A stretch of 64,000 nucleotides of DNA from Flavobacterium turcicum (GCF_011365745.1 NZ_JAAOBY010000001.1:496001-560000); one strand, 5' to 3'. Shown: positions 1 to 8,504, counted from the stretch's first letter. The notes: a model not told the origin generated them from the sequence alone. Numbers and translations are program-made.

Positions 1-623
1 TCACTACGATCTTTAAAGCTACTACAGATATTGAAACTGAAATTGCCGATGTGGCCAATCAAGGAGACTATGATTTACTGTTGGTAGGACTTGGGAAATC
101 TATTTTTGAAGGTACTATTTTGGGTAAAGTAATTGGTTTTACTACTCGAATTATAAATCCAGATCGCTTAATTGATAAATTTACAGGTAAGGAAGGTTTG
201 TTTGAAAACTCTCCGTTTGATGAGCGAACGAGACAAATTATTTCTAAAACCAAAATGCCAATTGGGATTTTAATTGACAAAGATTTACAAGAAGTGCAAA
301 ATGTTTTTGTACCTGTTTTTAGCACTGAAGATGCCTTTGTGATTGATTACATCCAAAAATTGATTTACAACAATAATTCTAAAGTGATAATTTTAGATGT
401 AAATGGTCATGTGGCTACAAATTTTGTAATGAATAGTGCCGTAGATTCTTTAGAACAAAAACATCCAAATAATATCAGTTTGATTACTGAAAAAACCATC
501 AAGAAAGAGTTTTTGGCTCAACAAAATTTGATGTTAATTAGTCTCGAAAGCTGGAAACAGCTGGTTGATTCGCGTAGCGTTTGGCTTAGCGGAGTACCAT
601 CAGTATTAATTGTAAAACAATAA
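1..623 (+). CDS. Cation:proton antiporter, C-terminal part (5' end outside window)
   Basis: The reading frame is open to the left edge, with codons readable from base 3, so this is the C-terminal end of a longer protein and the GTG at 51 is not the start. The visible roughly 207 residues are soluble. They resemble the cytoplasmic universal-stress-like tail on large flavobacterial sodium/hydrogen (CPA2, KefB-like) antiporters; the stretch GKSIFEGTILGKVIGFTTRI is the part I recognise. No membrane segment is visible because that half lies upstream. The stop is one base from the next ATG, so the SMR exporter is probably co-transcribed. The family call rests on the tail alone; a stand-alone Usp-like protein is the alternative. 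Confidence 0.65.
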   Translation, partial: TTIFKATTDIETEIADVANQGDYDLLLVGLGKSIFEGTILGKVIGFTTRIINPDRLIDKFTGKEGLFENSPFDERTRQIISKTKMPIGILIDKDLQEVQNVFVPVFSTEDAFVIDYIQKLIYNNNSKVIILDVNGHVATNFVMNSAVDSLEQKHPNNISLITEKTIKKEFLAQQNLMLISLESWKQLVDSRSVWLSGVPSVLIVKQ

Positions 624-624
624 C

Positions 625-954
625 ATGAATTGGATTTTGTTGATTATTGGTGGCCTGTTCGAAGTAGGTTTTGCAACTTGTTTAGGCAAAGCCAAAGAAA
701 GTACCGGTACGGCAGCTACATTATGGTTGCTGGGTTTTTTGGCATGTTTAACAATTAGTATGGTATTGCTTTATAAAGCTACGCAAACTTTACCCATAGG
801 AACCGCATACGCAGTTTGGACCGGGATTGGCGCAGTAGGAACTGTGCTGGTGGGTATTTTTGTATTCAAAGAGCCGGCTGATTTTTGGCGTCTGTTTTTT
901 ATTACCACTTTAATTAGTTCTATCATAGGATTGAAATTCGTTTCAAGTCATTAG
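625..954 (+). CDS. SMR family small multidrug/guanidinium exporter (SugE/Gdx-like)
   Basis: At 109 residues with four predicted membrane helices it has normal SMR size. Glu13 in GLFEVGFA is the conserved proton/substrate-coupling glutamate. The stretch LPIGTAYAVWTGIGAVGT in helix 3 is the strongest family signature and is closest to the SugE/Gdx branch, which exports guanidinium or quaternary ammonium cations as an antiparallel or parallel dimer in the inner membrane. The Trp that usually follows the glutamate in Gdx (LEVVWA) is Phe here, so the substrate is uncertain. The gene starts one base after the antiporter stop, suggesting translational coupling. No guanidine riboswitch can precede it because there is no intergenic space. 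Confidence 0.85.
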   Translation: MNWILLIIGGLFEVGFATCLGKAKESTGTAATLWLLGFLACLTISMVLLYKATQTLPIGTAYAVWTGIGAVGTVLVGIFVFKEPADFWRLFFITTLISSIIGLKFVSSH

Positions 955-1051
955 AGATATTTTTATTTTATTGGTTTAAGATTGTCTTGTTTTAGATTAT
1001 TCTTAGTATTTACAATGTTAAAAGCTGTTTTAAAGAAAACCCTGCTAAAAA

Positions 1052-1675
1052 ATGAAAAATATTTTATTACTATTTCTTTTGACTTTGCTAAGTTGTAATA
1101 CCCAAAAAGATGAAGAGTTAGTGCGTAAAAAAGAAACTTTAAATATTATTCAAACCTTAATTGAACAAAATGGGTTAGATATGGTAAGAAATTTTCCTGC
1201 TCATATAGAACTCCCAATATGTTTAAATTTAAGAAAAGTTATTGTCAATAATAAATGTTTCGAAGAAACGGGAGCTAATGATAAAATGATAATTGTACAA
1301 CTTCCTGAAAAATCATTTATAAACCAAGGAGAAGTATGTATAGAAAAAATTTATAAATCAAATCCAATTGGCAACTCATTTTTCCTAAAAAAGGATTCTC
1401 ATAATATTATTAATCAAAATAAAACTTTAAAAACTTTTATAATTCCAAAAAGTATTACTCAAAAGTTTAAAACTGTAGAATTAACTAAAACTTCGAAAAT
1501 TGCGGAAAAATATATACAGTTTTCTATTCCAATATTTTCAAAAGATAATACAAAAGCATATTTAGAATTCGATAAATATATAGATAATGAAAACAGCTAT
1601 GGGAATTCAATATATTTAGAAAAAACAAATGGAAAATGGGAAATTAAATATGTAGAAAGACACTGGGCAATTTAA
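1052..1675 (+). CDS. Hypothetical lipoprotein, A/T-rich, orphan-like
   Basis: The 207-residue product starts with a short type II signal peptide ending in the lipobox LLSC (Cys15), so it should be a lipoprotein. The rest is rich in Lys, Asn and Ile with no motif I recognise. It ends with an ordinary-looking folded segment (NGKWEIKYVERHW). Codon choice is visibly more A/T-rich than in flanking genes. It sits between two conserved genes with long spacers on both sides (about 100 and 180 bases) and has no operon partner. This suggests a recently acquired or fast-evolving accessory gene. No function can be assigned. Confidence 0.7.
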   Translation: MKNILLLFLLTLLSCNTQKDEELVRKKETLNIIQTLIEQNGLDMVRNFPAHIELPICLNLRKVIVNNKCFEETGANDKMIIVQLPEKSFINQGEVCIEKIYKSNPIGNSFFLKKDSHNIINQNKTLKTFIIPKSITQKFKTVELTKTSKIAEKYIQFSIPIFSKDNTKAYLEFDKYIDNENSYGNSIYLEKTNGKWEIKYVERHWAI

Positions 1676-1859
1676 AAAAAACAGCATGTATCAGCCTCTA
1701 CAACAGATTTGAGAATTTGGCTTAATTTGAAATTTGTCTTGTATTTGGAAGATTTCGCAAATCCGAAGATAGGGCTGAATTAAGTTCAATCTACTTGCAA
1801 CGATTGAACATTATTATCTAAGCGACAATATACCTAACCAATAATAAACCAAAACGATT
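1676..1859. other. Spacer with an inverted repeat after the orphan lipoprotein
   Basis: No ORF is supported here. An inverted repeat GTTCAATC (1784-1791) / GATTGAAC (1802-1809), separated by ten bases, could form a hairpin after the orphan gene. The following bases (ATTATTATCT) are only weakly U-rich in RNA, so a terminator role is doubtful. Confidence 0.4.
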
Positions 1860-2165
1860 ATGATTTTAACCACGACCAACTCTATCGAAGATTATAAAAT
1901 TCTCGAATACAACGGCATTGTTTCAGGTACTGCTATTAATATGCAAAAAATGGGTCTGACTTTTAGCATGCAAAAATACTACGATGGTATTGCTGAAAGT
2001 ATTGCAGAAGTAAGAGAAAAGGCTTTTGCGAACTTACAAGCAAATGCAGAAAAAATGAATGCCAATGCAGTAGTAGGAATTCAAGTAGATGTGGAGCTCA
2101 AAAGCGGCGAAGGATTAATCACTGTAATGATAACAGGAACTGCGGTGAGTGTTGTAAAGCGCTAG
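1860..2165 (+). CDS. YbjQ/UPF0145 family protein
   Basis: The 101-residue product matches the compact YbjQ (UPF0145) family: a TTTNSIEDYKILEYNGIVSG start, a central helix with evenly spaced Ala (AFANLQANAEKMNANAVVGI) and a C-terminal VMITGTAV strand. Members form small oligomeric rings; the biochemical role is unproven despite the label heavy-metal-binding. It has no signal peptide, so is probably cytosolic. It converges on frr, and both can use the hairpin at 2238-2266. Confidence 0.85.
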   Translation: MILTTTNSIEDYKILEYNGIVSGTAINMQKMGLTFSMQKYYDGIAESIAEVREKAFANLQANAEKMNANAVVGIQVDVELKSGEGLITVMITGTAVSVVKR

Positions 2166-2237
2166 GATATTGCCTTTTTCTAAACTAGTTTAGCATTAAA
2201 CATATCGAACTACTGGTTACTAAAACTACAAAAAAAA

Positions 2238-2266
2238 AACCGCCTCGTTTTCTCAACAAGGCGGTT
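2238..2266. terminator. Bidirectional intrinsic terminator between YbjQ gene and frr
   Basis: Arms AACCGCCT (2238-2245) and AGGCGGTT (2259-2266) close a 13-base loop. A run of A on the left gives a strong U-tract for the leftward frr transcript, and TTTT on the right gives a weaker one for ybjQ. Confidence 0.85.
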
Positions 2267-2289
2267 TTAAAAATATTTGTAAATCAGGT

Positions 2290-2853
2290 TTACACCTTCA
2301 TGATTTCGGCTTCTTTAACTACTAAAAGTTCATCAATTTTTTTGATAAAACTGTTGGTTAAGTTTTGAACCTCTTCTTCAGCACTCTTACAAATGTCTTC
2401 TGAGGTACCGTCTTTTTCTAATTTTTTGATTTCGGTGTTGGCATCTTTTCGAGCATTACGAATACCAATTTTAGCATCTTCAGCCTCTGCTTTGGCTTGT
2501 TTAGCCAATTCTCTACGACGATCTTCTGTCAAAGGCGGAACACTAATGATTACTACATCACCATTGTTCATTGGGTTAAAACCCAAATTAGCAATCATAA
2601 TGGCTTTTTCAATTGGGTGAAGCATGCTTTTTTCAAACGGCTGTAACGTAATAGTTCTAGCATCTGGCACACTGATTTTTGAAACCTGTGATAAAGGCGT
2701 AGCTGCTCCGTAATAATCAACAAAAACACTTCCTAACATAGCAGGCGATGCTTTTCCGGCACGGATATTTAAAAATTCTTTTTCTAAATGCGCAATAGAA
2801 CCCGCCATTGATTCTTGTGTGCTATCTAATATAAAATCAATTTCTTCAGTCAT
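2290..2853 (-). CDS. frr: Ribosome recycling factor
   Basis: This 187-residue protein has the full-length RRF layout: a three-helix bundle formed from the N- and C-terminal halves, and a small beta domain around residues 30-105. Signatures are FLNIRAGKASPAMLGSVFVDYYG and LTEDRRRELAKQAKAEAEDAKIGIRN. RRF with EF-G splits post-termination 70S ribosomes. It lies 73 bases downstream of pyrH on the same strand, the conserved bacterial pairing. A strong hairpin terminator follows. Confidence 0.97.
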   Translation of the reverse strand: MTEEIDFILDSTQESMAGSIAHLEKEFLNIRAGKASPAMLGSVFVDYYGAATPLSQVSKISVPDARTITLQPFEKSMLHPIEKAIMIANLGFNPMNNGDVVIISVPPLTEDRRRELAKQAKAEAEDAKIGIRNARKDANTEIKKLEKDGTSEDICKSAEEEVQNLTNSFIKKIDELLVVKEAEIMKV

Positions 2854-2926
2854 AATTTTAATTTTCAGTTTTGAGCAACAGTTTTTAGTTTTAGCCGCAC
2901 TTGCGACGGTAAACTGTAACTGTATA

Positions 2927-3634
2927 CTATATATTTACTACAGTTCCTATATTTTCGCCTTGGCAAATTTTAAGTAAGTTGCCCACTTTGTTCATGTCAA
3001 AAACTACAATTGGTAGTTTGTTTTCTTGACTTAGGGTAAATGCAGTGGTGTCCATTACATTCAATCCTTTTTTCAATACATCTTCAAAAGAGATAAAATC
3101 AAATTTTACCGCTGATGCATTTTTTTCTGGATCAGAATCATATACACCATCAACACGCGTTCCTTTTAAAATTACATCGGCATTAATTTCAATTCCTCTT
3201 AAAACTGCTGCAGTATCTGTTGTAAAATAAGGGTTTCCGGTTCCAGCACCAAAAATTACAATTCTACCTTTTTCAAGATGTCTGTCGGCTCTCCTTTTAA
3301 TGTAAGGCTCAGCGATTGACTCCATTTTTAAAGCCGTTTGTAAACGGGTTTTCATCCCTTTTTCTTCAAGAGCGCCCTGCAAAGCCATTCCGTTGATTAC
3401 GGTAGCAAGCATTCCCATATAATCGCCTTGTACACGATCCATACCAGCACTTGCGCCTGCAACTCCTCTAAAAATATTTCCACCACCTATTACAATGGCA
3501 ATTTCTACTCCTTTAGCGTGAATTTGCTTGATTTCGTCAGCATATTCAGCTAGTCTTTTAGGATCAATTCCGTATTGTAAGTCGCCCATTAAGGCTTCTC
3601 CACTTAATTTCAGTAGAATTCTTTTGTATTTCAT
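2927..3634 (-). CDS. pyrH: UMP kinase
   Basis: The 235-residue protein belongs to the amino-acid-kinase fold. It shows KLSGEALMG (phosphate-binding Lys and Gly loop) at the N-terminus, IGGGNIFRG, and [16 protein letters not shown] for UMP binding. It phosphorylates UMP to UDP as a hexamer, normally activated by GTP and inhibited by UTP. A -7-type box lies 22 bases upstream of the ATG (3657-3664), giving a short leader; frr follows and is probably co-transcribed. Confidence 0.97.
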   Translation of the reverse strand: MKYKRILLKLSGEALMGDLQYGIDPKRLAEYADEIKQIHAKGVEIAIVIGGGNIFRGVAGASAGMDRVQGDYMGMLATVINGMALQGALEEKGMKTRLQTALKMESIAEPYIKRRADRHLEKGRIVIFGAGTGNPYFTTDTAAVLRGIEINADVILKGTRVDGVYDSDPEKNASAVKFDFISFEDVLKKGLNVMDTTAFTLSQENKLPIVVFDMNKVGNLLKICQGENIGTVVNI

Positions 3635-3656
3635 GTGTGTGTTGCGTTGATTGGTG

Positions 3657-3664
3657 CAAATATA
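3657..3664 (-). promoter_or_regulatory. -7 promoter box (TATATTTG) for pyrH
   Basis: Matches the Bacteroidota sigma consensus TAnnTTTG on the minus strand, 22 bases before the pyrH ATG. I saw no clear -33 TTG. Confidence 0.5.
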
Positions 3665-3701
3665 GAATTTTCTTTTTTTTTAAAATAATCTTGACTCTAT
3701 T

Positions 3702-4481
3702 TTATAAAGCTAGTTTTTCATACGATTTTTTGGCCGCTTGATAGCCAATATGAAACACCTGATCCATCTTTAGTTTGCTGGTTTCAAAGGTGCTATAGAT
3801 ACAGAGTTCTTTAGGTTCAATGACCCAATCGCACATATTAAATTTATGAATATTGGAGTTGGCCGATAACAAATCAAAGGCTCGTGTCGTCACTGCTTTG
3901 ATTGAGTTTAAGTCAGATGCTTCAATTTTCTGAATCGGGCTCACGTAAACTCCTATAATAGTGTCGCACTGTCCTAATAAAATATCAGTAGGAAAGTGGT
4001 TTAGGATTCCGCCATCACTGTAAATATTGCCATCGATGGCATAGGGTGAAATTATTCCCGGAAAAGCAGAGGAGGCCAAAACGGCATCAACTACTTTCGT
4101 ATCGGGATGAAATATTTTTAACTTCCCGCGGACCATATCAGTAGCGGTTATTTGAAGCGGAATGTTTAAATCGGCCAAAGTAGCTTCTTTAAAAATGGCT
4201 TTAAAATAGATTTTAAACGATTCAGAATCGATTAAACCCGCTTTTTTAAAAGTTAAATGTTTCCAGTTGAAAAGATAAATCGATTTAAAAAAAGCTAAAA
4301 TTTCATCGGGTGTTTTCCCACAAGCATACAATGCGCCTACTATTGATCCAGCGCTAGTACCCGCAATTATACTTGGTTTAATGCCTTTTTCCTCTAAAAA
4401 CTTGATTGCGCCTGCGTGAGCCAAACCTTTGGAGCCACCACCCGAAAGTACTAATCCTATCGATTTTGTTTCTAAATCCAT
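3702..4481 (-). CDS. Patatin-like phospholipase / serine lipid acyl hydrolase
   Basis: The 259-residue protein has the patatin signature: oxyanion loop SGGGSKG (residues 13-19), nucleophile elbow GTSAG with Ser43, and SDGGILNHFP carrying the catalytic Asp of the Ser-Asp dyad. No signal peptide or membrane helix is visible, so it is likely cytosolic, like the bacterial RssA/YlbK group. It is probably a lysophospholipase or lipid acyl hydrolase, substrate unknown. It sits upstream of pyrH on the same strand, but pyrH has its own candidate promoter. Confidence 0.9.
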   Translation of the reverse strand: MDLETKSIGLVLSGGGSKGLAHAGAIKFLEEKGIKPSIIAGTSAGSIVGALYACGKTPDEILAFFKSIYLFNWKHLTFKKAGLIDSESFKIYFKAIFKEATLADLNIPLQITATDMVRGKLKIFHPDTKVVDAVLASSAFPGIISPYAIDGNIYSDGGILNHFPTDILLGQCDTIIGVYVSPIQKIEASDLNSIKAVTTRAFDLLSANSNIHKFNMCDWVIEPKELCIYSTFETSKLKMDQVFHIGYQAAKKSYEKLAL

Positions 4482-4556
4482 TGTATTTATTTGTGCTAAA
4501 ATTACTTATTTTTTTTAAGTAGGATTGTTTCTAAGAAATTAAAATTCTATTTAGCC

Positions 4557-4564
4557 TAACTTTG
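4557..4564 (+). promoter_or_regulatory. -7 promoter box (TAACTTTG) for the thioredoxin-fold gene
   Basis: Exact TAnnTTTG match ending 11 bases before the first ATG (4576). This leaves a leader of only a few bases if initiation occurs at the usual distance. Confidence 0.5.
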
Positions 4565-4575
4565 TATTTCAAAAA

Positions 4576-5181
4576 ATGCAACTCATGAAACAAGAAATTG
4601 AACAAGCCTTGGCTAAAAGTTATACATACGATGGCTACAAGCAGTTGGTTACTAATTTGCTATCGGATGGTAAATCAACCGGACATATACAGAGTGAAGA
4701 TTTAACGCACTACAGTCAGCTCAATGAAACACGCATGAAGCGTTTAGATAAAACAATTGTGATTACTGAAGCAGTTGCCGCCCAATTGAAAAGTATAAAA
4801 CAGAATTACTTATTTTTGGTTATTTCTGAAGGATGGTGTGGTGATGCAGCTCAAATACTACCAATTATCAATAAAATGGTGAATTTGGCGCCAACCATTG
4901 ATTTCCAGATTGTTTTGCGTGATGACAATGAGCCGCTCATGAACTTATTTTTAACGAATAATGCCAAATCAATTCCGATTTTGATTTGTATCAATTCCGA
5001 CACAAATGAAGTGGTAAATAGTTGGGGGCCAAGACCCAAACCTGCTTTAGAATTGGTTGAAAATTACAAAAAAGAGTTTGGGGTTATTGATGCAACGCTT
5101 AAAACCAACTTGCAAAAATGGTATCATGACGATAAAGGTCTTACTACTCAAAGTGAAATCTTACAAATTATTTTGAGATAA
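4576..5181 (+). CDS. Thioredoxin-fold protein with a single active-site cysteine
   Basis: The 201-residue protein has a thioredoxin core with EGWCGDAAQILPI at about residues 95-107 and the cis-Pro loop KSIPILI. The usual WCxxC has become WCGDA, so only one of the two redox cysteines remains. It cannot act as a dithiol oxidoreductase; a monothiol or binding role is more likely. This WCGDA form is recurrent among Bacteroidota thioredoxin-family hypotheticals, as I recall. No signal peptide is visible. The ATG at 4585 is an alternative start; the upstream promoter box fits 4576. Confidence 0.85.
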   Translation: MQLMKQEIEQALAKSYTYDGYKQLVTNLLSDGKSTGHIQSEDLTHYSQLNETRMKRLDKTIVITEAVAAQLKSIKQNYLFLVISEGWCGDAAQILPIINKMVNLAPTIDFQIVLRDDNEPLMNLFLTNNAKSIPILICINSDTNEVVNSWGPRPKPALELVENYKKEFGVIDATLKTNLQKWYHDDKGLTTQSEILQIILR

Positions 5182-5416
5182 AGTTATTTATAATAAATAA
5201 ACAAAAGAAAATTCTGAAAAAAATATTGAATCTATCGACGAATAAACTAAAAAGTTCGCTCAAATACATCATTTTATGTTTTATATTTCTTTTAAGAAAA
5301 ATTGATTCTTTAGATTTAAAAATAATCGTAACTTGCTGACAGATAACCAAATCTATTTGATTAATTTACTTTTTTTATACATGTTTCGCATTGTTTAACA
5401 ATTAAAAAACAGTACC

Positions 5417-5494
5417 ATGAAAAATTTATTTGAAAGATTGTATGATTATTTGTCTCTGGTTTTATTCGGTGGAAAAAACATTCCTCATTACTAA
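5417..5494 (+). CDS. Possible 25-residue small protein
   Basis: ATG to TAA encodes MKNLFERLYDYLSLVLFGG followed by KNIPHY. The central part is strongly hydrophobic and aromatic with a basic start, as in a membrane-associated amphipathic helix. The ORF stands alone in a 463-base gap and is followed after about 50 bases by a long hairpin that could end its transcript. No Shine-Dalgarno is visible, which is normal in this group. I did not find an exact promoter box. It may be chance, because an ORF of this length is not rare; conservation in relatives would decide. Confidence 0.4.
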   Translation: MKNLFERLYDYLSLVLFGGKNIPHY

Positions 5495-5545
5495 TTCCAG
5501 ACAGAGTAAAAGTATGAAGTGAAAATTACTTTTTACCTTTAGAAA

Positions 5546-5588
5546 AAACACATCGCAAATTTCAGTTTGAATTTGTCATGTGTTTTTG
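5546..5588. terminator. Hairpin between the small ORF and truB, likely bidirectional terminator
   Basis: AAAACACAT on the left pairs with ATGTGTTTT on the right, and the helix continues inward through CGCAAATT/AATTTGTC with two mismatches. T-rich sequence follows on the right and A-rich sequence precedes on the left, so it can serve both strands. Confidence 0.65.
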
Positions 5589-5644
5589 TCTTTTATAACA
5601 CAATCAAAACCTATAAAGCGTCTTGAAATCTGTTTTTAATGATT

Positions 5645-6340
5645 TTACTTTGCAGTTATACTTTCTTCAAAATCAAGAACATTAATTCCGTTTTTAACAT
5701 CGTAATCTCCAATTTTTGTTCTTCGTAAAACGGTCAGGTGCGAACCGGATTGCATGGCTTTACCAAAATCATAGGCAAGAGAACGAATGTAAGTTCCTTT
5801 ACTGCAAACTACTCGAAAATCTACTTCAGGTAATGCAATTCGGGTTATTTCAAACTCGTGAATTGTGGTTTTTCTACTTGCAATTTCAATATTTTCTCCT
5901 GCACGAGCATGCTCATACAAGCGAACACCATCTTTTTTTATTGCCGAAAAAATAGGAGGTATTTGATCAATTTCACCAAGAAATTGTTTCACAGTTTCAT
6001 GAATCAAGCTTTCGTTTATGTGTTCTGTTGGGAAAGTTTGATCAATCTCTGTTTCTAAATCATAGGAAGGTGTTGTGGCTCCAATGAAAAAAGTTCCGGT
6101 ATATTCTTTGGCTTGACCTTGAAGTTCAGCAATTCTTTTGGTAAACTTTCCGGTACAAACTATTAATAAACCACTAGCTAGTGGGTCTAAGGTTCCTGCG
6201 TGACCAATCTTGAATTTTTTGGGCAATCCAACTTTATTAATCAAAGCATATTTAAGCTTATTAACCGCCTGAAAAGAACTCCAATTTAATGGTTTGTCAA
6301 TAAGTAAAATTTGTCCGTTTTGGTAATCTTCGACTGTCAT
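5645..6340 (-). CDS. truB: tRNA pseudouridine(55) synthase
   Basis: The 231-residue protein carries DKPLNWSSFQAVNKLK and the catalytic motif GHAGTLDPLASGLL, with Asp52 as the nucleophile that isomerises U55 in the T-loop of tRNAs. SKGTYIRSLAYDFG is the second conserved block. The short C-terminus lacks a full PUA domain, as in other short TruB proteins. It lies 9 bases downstream of uppP in the ftsX-DUF3098-uppP-truB run. Confidence 0.97.
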   Translation of the reverse strand: MTVEDYQNGQILLIDKPLNWSSFQAVNKLKYALINKVGLPKKFKIGHAGTLDPLASGLLIVCTGKFTKRIAELQGQAKEYTGTFFIGATTPSYDLETEIDQTFPTEHINESLIHETVKQFLGEIDQIPPIFSAIKKDGVRLYEHARAGENIEIASRKTTIHEFEITRIALPEVDFRVVCSKGTYIRSLAYDFGKAMQSGSHLTVLRRTKIGDYDVKNGINVLDFEESITAK

Positions 6341-6349
6341 CGCTGGAAT

Positions 6350-7159
6350 TTATTTAAAGTATGAAAAGTAAATCAGTAAAAAGATCCCAACTATTATTCG
6401 GTACCAACCCCAAGGTTTGAAACCGTATTTTTTGATGATTTCGATAAAGAATTTTATTGCAATAATAGCAACTACAAAAGCAACAATGTTACCAATTATA
6501 AAAAGCTGAATGTTTTGATCTGATTTTAAAATGAGTTCATAACCCTTCATCTGTGAGCTTTCGTAGGTCTTTAAGAATACAGAGTAGCAGGTAACAGCCA
6601 TCATGGTTGGAACTGCTAGAAAAAATGAAAATTCGGCTGCAGCATGGCGGGATAAACCCTGTTGCATTCCTCCGATAATTGATGCCGCAGATCGACTAGT
6701 ACCAGGCATCATGGCCAAACATTGCCAGAATCCAATGGTTACGGCTTTTTTTATAGAAATATCCTCTTCTTTTAAAACGGTAGGATTTTTGAAATAGTTG
6801 TCAATAAAAAGTAGAACAACACCGCCCAAAATAAGAACTATGGCAATAGGGATAGGATTTCCTAGAACAGCTTCTATTTTGTCATCAAATAATTTACCTA
6901 ATACAAGTGCAGGTATAACAGCGCAAACTAGTTTGACATAAAAATTAAATTTAGAAAAATCAAAGAATTTTTTCCAGTACAAAGCTACAACGGCCAAGAT
7001 GGCGCCAAATTGAATCGAGACCTGAAAAAGTTTCACAAAGTCATCTTCTTGTATCCCGAAATAAGAACTCAAAAAAACCATGTGAGCCGTTGAAGAAACC
7101 GGTAGATATTCTGTCAATCCTTCGATAATAGCAATCAAAAACGCTTGTAATGTATTCAT
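6350..7159 (-). CDS. uppP: Undecaprenyl-diphosphatase
   Basis: The 269-residue polytopic membrane protein has the two BacA/UppP signatures: AIIEGLTEYLPVSSTAHMV near the N-terminus (catalytic Glu) and MPGTSRSAASI in the middle (phosphate-binding Ser/Arg). It dephosphorylates undecaprenyl pyrophosphate to recycle the carrier for peptidoglycan and O-antigen, and its loss gives bacitracin sensitivity in other bacteria. The DUF3098 stop abuts its start, indicating co-transcription. Confidence 0.96.
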   Translation of the reverse strand: MNTLQAFLIAIIEGLTEYLPVSSTAHMVFLSSYFGIQEDDFVKLFQVSIQFGAILAVVALYWKKFFDFSKFNFYVKLVCAVIPALVLGKLFDDKIEAVLGNPIPIAIVLILGGVVLLFIDNYFKNPTVLKEEDISIKKAVTIGFWQCLAMMPGTSRSAASIIGGMQQGLSRHAAAEFSFFLAVPTMMAVTCYSVFLKTYESSQMKGYELILKSDQNIQLFIIGNIVAFVVAIIAIKFFIEIIKKYGFKPWGWYRIIVGIFLLIYFSYFK

Positions 7160-7402
7160 TTATGCGTTTTTGGGATTCTTAAGAATGGCATAAATAGTAA
7201 TTCCAAAACCGATTAAAACAGTTGTTGGTGCCAATCTAATTCTTCTAAAACTGAAGATTTCTTCACTAAAAACATTAGGATCCTTGCTTCCTCCGCCCGA
7301 CATTAAAATGAAGCCAAGAGCTATTACTCCAAGTCCAATTAGAAGAAATTTGTAGTTAACTTTCTCAAACAAAAACTCGTTTTTTTTATCTTTATCTTCC
7401 AT
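7160..7402 (-). CDS. DUF3098 small membrane protein
   Basis: An 80-residue protein with two membrane segments (residues about 19-38 and 60-74) separated by the loop SGGGSKDPNVFSEEIFSFRRI, typical of DUF3098. Function is unknown. In Bacteroidota it commonly lies between ftsX and uppP, as here, suggesting a link to the divisome or cell-wall lipid carrier metabolism. Stop and next start are adjacent. Confidence 0.9.
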   Translation of the reverse strand: MEDKDKKNEFLFEKVNYKFLLIGLGVIALGFILMSGGGSKDPNVFSEEIFSFRRIRLAPTTVLIGFGITIYAILKNPKNA

Positions 7403-7461
7403 TTGTACCTGTTAATTTTTACTTAATGATATAACTTTAAACCGTGAATCAATATTAATTG

Positions 7462-8337
7462 CTAATAAAGATCGTCTGTGCGTAAATTCAAGAATCTTTG
7501 TGTTGCAAAGTAAGTACTTAGCCAAGTGATCACAATTCCTATTCCTAATACACCTATTAACACTAAAACAATTGATCCTTTGTCATTAAAGATTCCAAGA
7601 AGCGGAAAGTTAGTATCAATATAAAATAAAACGCCAAGTAAAGCTATAACCGCTAAACCTGCGCCAAGCATTCCTAGTTTGATGCTGCGCATAACAAATG
7701 GTTTACGAATAAAAGATTTTGTTGCTCCTACCATTTGCATGGTTTTAATGATGAATCGATTTGAATAGATTGATAATCTTAGGGAACTGTTGATTAACAA
7801 AACAGCAATTACAGCCAAGAAACTACTCACAATTAAAATCCACATACTCACTTTATTGATATTGTCGTTAACCAAATTAACCAATTGCTTATCATAAACA
7901 ATATCAGATATCATTGTGTTTTTACGCAATTGTGATTCGATTTTTGTAATACTATCATTGACTACATAATCGCCTTTAAAGTGAATATCGTACGAGTTTT
8001 GCAATGGGTTTTCGCCAAGAAAAGTCATAAAATCTTCGCCAATAATATCGGTGTGTTCTTTTGCGGCAGCCTCTTTAGTCACATATTTGTGTGAGCGCAC
8101 AAAAGGACTTGTTTTTAACTGTTGGTCAAAACTTTTTACAATACTATCATTAGCCTCGTTTTTAAAAAACACAGTCATTGCGATGTTTTCTTTAAAATCG
8201 TTGGCAAGTTTTTTAGAATTAATGATAAATAGCCCTAGAATTCCCAGTAAAAATAACACTAAGAATACACTTAACACTACTGAAAAATAAGAGGAAATTA
8301 AACGGCGTTTTTGGAAATTATCAAAGGAAGAACTCAT
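7462..8337 (-). CDS. ftsX: Cell-division ABC-type permease FtsX
   Basis: The 291-residue protein has one N-terminal membrane segment, an extracellular domain (residues about 50-165) and three C-terminal helices, with the FtsX-type segment MQMVGATKSFIRKPF before the last helices. FtsX with the ATPase FtsE transmits a signal across the membrane to activate cell-wall hydrolases at the septum. ftsE is not adjacent, which is usual in Bacteroidota. It is the first gene of the ftsX-DUF3098-uppP-truB run. Confidence 0.93.
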   Translation of the reverse strand: MSSSFDNFQKRRLISSYFSVVLSVFLVLFLLGILGLFIINSKKLANDFKENIAMTVFFKNEANDSIVKSFDQQLKTSPFVRSHKYVTKEAAAKEHTDIIGEDFMTFLGENPLQNSYDIHFKGDYVVNDSITKIESQLRKNTMISDIVYDKQLVNLVNDNINKVSMWILIVSSFLAVIAVLLINSSLRLSIYSNRFIIKTMQMVGATKSFIRKPFVMRSIKLGMLGAGLAVIALLGVLFYIDTNFPLLGIFNDKGSIVLVLIGVLGIGIVITWLSTYFATQRFLNLRTDDLY

Positions 8338-8427
8338 AGTATGTTGAAATTATGGGGTAAAAATAATAAACAATTTCTTTATTTAAAGTTAATAACGTTC
8401 AAAGTTTCAACTTTCGTACAATAAACG

Positions 8428-8435
8428 TAAATTTG
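8428..8435 (+). promoter_or_regulatory. -7 promoter box (TAAATTTG) for leuS
   Basis: Exact TAnnTTTG match. The upstream in-frame TTG at 8433 lies inside this box, so it cannot be the translation start. This supports ATG 8505 and a roughly 60-base leader. Confidence 0.6.
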
Positions 8436-8504
8436 GCATCTAAAAACAGTGATCTCAATAAATCTAAGAATCTTAGAACCTTAGTTACTCAGAACCTAAT
8501 AGAA

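Larger units (their letters stand above)
5182..5644. other. 463-base spacer holding a small ORF and a hairpin
   Basis: The left half (5182-5416) is A/T-rich with no ORF I support. The right half has a 25-codon ORF (5417-5494) and a long imperfect hairpin (5546-5588). Confidence 0.6.

Noticed and set aside
68..325. Minus-strand 85-codon ORF
   Set aside because: It lies wholly inside the antiporter frame on the opposite strand and has no recognisable features.
625..660. Guanidine riboswitch before the SMR gene
   Set aside because: The SMR gene starts one base after the antiporter stop, leaving no room.
5168..5350. Minus-strand 60-codon ORF
   Set aside because: It overlaps the end of the thioredoxin gene, is Phe/Ile-rich because of A/T sequence, and has no family signature.
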